Positions 62,459 through 64,000 of a stretch of DNA of 64,000 bases are shown piece by piece. How positions within the stretch are numbered: the first letter of the stretch is position 1; every line of letters begins with the position of its first letter. The notes under the pieces are model-generated. The model saw only the letters and a list, made by a program, of their open reading frames with translations, had not been told where the DNA came from and did no database searches. The stretch comes from Tissierellia bacterium (GTDB taxonomy: Bacteria; Bacillota; Clostridia; Tissierellales; Peptoniphilaceae), in NCBI GenBank assembly GCA_030537815.1, contig JAUNVF010000003.1, positions 1 to 64,000 of the forward strand. The letters run 5' to 3'. The translations under genes and the position numbers were made by a program.

Positions 62459-64000
62459 ATAAGTAAGTACATCATAGTAATAATCGCTTCAATGATATCT
62501 GTAATTATCGGAGTTATTATCGGTATTTTTTATAGAAAAAATATAGCTGAAAAGAAGATTGGAGTTGCTGAAGATTTAGCAAATCAAATCCTTGATGAAG
62601 CTAATAGAAAAGCTGAAAACTCAAAAAAAGAAGCAATCTTAGAAGCTAAAGATGAAATTCATAAATTGAGAGTTGAGCAAGAAAAAGAATCTAAAGAGAG
62701 ACGCTCTGAAATTCAAAGATTAGAAAAGCGTGTTATACAAAAAGAAGAGTCATTGGATAAAAAATCAGATGCTTTAGATAGGAAAAATGATCAATTAGAT
62801 AAAAATCTAAAGAAATTATCTGATAGAGAAAAAGAATATGATGCTTTATTTGTAAAACAAGAAGAAGAACTTCAAAGAATTGCTGAATTAACAAAAGATG
62901 AAGCTAAAGATATTATTTTAGACGAAGTAATAAAAGATGCAGTACATGAATCCGCAATGGTTATCAAGGAAGTAGAAGCTAAGACTAAAGAGGAATCAGA
63001 GAAAAAAGCTAGGGAAATAATCGCTGCTGCCGTTCAAAGATATGCAGCTGATCATGTTGCCGAATCGACTGTTACAGTAATTTCATTGCCAAATGAGGAA
63101 ATGAAAGGTAGAATTATAGGTCGTGAAGGTAGAAATATAAGAGCTTTTGAGACTATGACGGGAATTGACCTTATAATAGACGATACCCCTGAAGCTGTAG
63201 TGCTATCGGGTTTTGATCCCATAAGAAGAGAAGTTGCTAGGATTGCACTCGAAAAACTTATAGTTGATGGAAGAATTCATCCTACTAGAATTGAAGAGAT
63301 GATTGCAAAGGCTGAATCTGAGGTCGATGCGACTATTAAACAAGCCGGAGAAGACGCTTGCGATGAAGCCGGTATATTTGGAATCCATCCAGAGATAATC
63401 AGGCTATTAGGTAGATTGAAATACCGTACTAGTTATGGTCAAAATGTCTTAAAGCATAGCATAGAAGTTTCTATTTTATGTGGTATGATAGCTGCTGATT
63501 TAGGCGCTGATGTAAAAATAGCTAAAAGAGGCGGACTCTTACATGATATAGGTAAAGCTATAGATCATGAAATGGAAGGACCTCATGTGGAACTCGGAGT
63601 GATGATGGCTAGAAAATACAAAGAAAGCAAGGATGTTATTCATTGTATAGAAGCGCATCATGGAGATGTCGAGCCCGAGTCGATTGAAGCATTGATAGTT
63701 CAAGCTGCCGATGCATTATCTGCTGCCAGACCTGGCGCTAGGCGTGAATCGCTTGAAAATTATATAAGACGACTTGAAAACTTGGAAGAGATTGCAAATT
63801 CATTTGACGGTATTGATAAATCATTCGCAATACAAGCTGGTAGAGAGCTTAGAATAATGGTCAAGCCTGATGATATAAGCGAAGACCAGATGATAGTAAC
63901 AGCTAGAGATATCGCAAAAAGAATCGAATCAGAGCTAGAGTATCCCGGACATATCAAAGTAAATGTTATAAGAGAAACTAGAGCGACAGATTATGCTAAA
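62459..64000 (+). CDS. rny: Ribonuclease Y (stop codon just outside window)
   Basis: RNase Y is a membrane-anchored endonuclease that starts decay of many mRNAs. In frame with 62459 are an N-terminal membrane helix (to about residue 25), a long Glu/Lys-rich coiled coil (about 30-200), a KH domain with [12 protein letters not shown] (near 217-228), and an HD domain with the catalytic LLHDIGK (His362, Asp363). The frame stays open to base 64000, ending RATDYAK, the typical RNase Y C-terminus, so probably only the stop is missing. AAGGAGG (62443-62449) is well placed, but the codon at normal spacing is ATA (62459), with ATT at 62453; no ATG, GTG or TTG lies nearby in frame until ATG 62492, which would cut the membrane helix. 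Confidence 0.93.
   Translation, partial: MSKYIIVIIASMISVIIGVIIGIFYRKNIAEKKIGVAEDLANQILDEANRKAENSKKEAILEAKDEIHKLRVEQEKESKERRSEIQRLEKRVIQKEESLDKKSDALDRKNDQLDKNLKKLSDREKEYDALFVKQEEELQRIAELTKDEAKDIILDEVIKDAVHESAMVIKEVEAKTKEESEKKAREIIAAAVQRYAADHVAESTVTVISLPNEEMKGRIIGREGRNIRAFETMTGIDLIIDDTPEAVVLSGFDPIRREVARIALEKLIVDGRIHPTRIEEMIAKAESEVDATIKQAGEDACDEAGIFGIHPEIIRLLGRLKYRTSYGQNVLKHSIEVSILCGMIAADLGADVKIAKRGGLLHDIGKAIDHEMEGPHVELGVMMARKYKESKDVIHCIEAHHGDVEPESIEALIVQAADALSAARPGARRESLENYIRRLENLEEIANSFDGIDKSFAIQAGRELRIMVKPDDISEDQMIVTARDIAKRIESELEYPGHIKVNVIRETRATDYAK

Noticed and set aside
1..64000. CRISPR arrays, insertion sequences, prophage genes, tRNA or rRNA genes
   Set aside because: No spaced direct repeats, transposases, integrases, phage proteins or cloverleaf/rRNA segments were recognised; gaps between genes are short and filled with promoters and terminators.

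Overview
The window looks like part of the chromosome of an anaerobic, low-G+C Gram-positive bacterium (Bacillota, class Clostridia or Tissierellia). Evidence: AT-rich sequence, strong AGGAGG-type ribosome sites, many TTG starts, PolC-type DNA polymerase III, RNase Y, YlxM/Ffh, an A-type flavodiiron protein, cell-wall-binding type 2 repeats, and a class V aminotransferase/SerA/DUF1015 trio. Gene order follows the conserved clostridial backbone. I see no mobile element, prophage, CRISPR array, rRNA or tRNA, and no base-composition break that would suggest recent transfer.

Layout. 1-4.1 kb: the end of addA, a TPP riboswitch with its terminator controlling thiT, and a secreted PdaA-like deacetylase with cell-wall repeats. 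4.2-7.4 kb: serine operon (class V aminotransferase, serA, DUF1015). 7.4-11.3 kb: mnmA on the minus strand, an L,D-transpeptidase, and a flavodiiron protein on the minus strand. 11.5-14.0 kb: a polar amino acid ABC transporter. 14.2-16.8 kb: a secreted 3D-domain protein with cell-wall repeats and a DUF1002 protein. 17.0-23.0 kb: rpmB divergent from asp23-like/fakA/recG/rsmD/coaD/coiled-coil protein. 23.0-25.5 kb: tmcAL (minus) and ackA. 25.5-33.5 kb: rpmF, plsX, acpP, rnc, a radical SAM gene, smc, ftsY. 33.6-37.1 kb: ylxM, ffh, rpsP, khpA, rimM, trmD. 37.2-48.0 kb: rpsB, tsf, pyrH, frr, uppS, cdsA, rseP, ispG, polC. 48.1-57.9 kb: rimP, nusA, ylxR, infB, rbfA, nrnA, truB, ribF, rpsO, pnp. 58-64 kb: dut, ftsK, pgsA, recA (with a LexA box) and rny, which runs to the window edge.

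Most genes serve translation, secretion, RNA turnover, envelope lipid and peptidoglycan synthesis, and DNA replication or repair. No gap between genes exceeds about 300 bases. The gaps hold promoters, leaders and hairpins, which are listed.

I did not find a convincing new multi-gene system. The observations most worth checking are: a PolC whose PHP domain appears to have lost several metal ligands; an rny gene with no ATG/GTG/TTG at its expected start; a divergent promoter pair sharing one palindromic -35 hexamer; DUF1015 in a serine operon without serB; structured leaders ahead of rpsO and rpsB; and the absence of rplS, dxr, ylxQ and yceD from their usual places.
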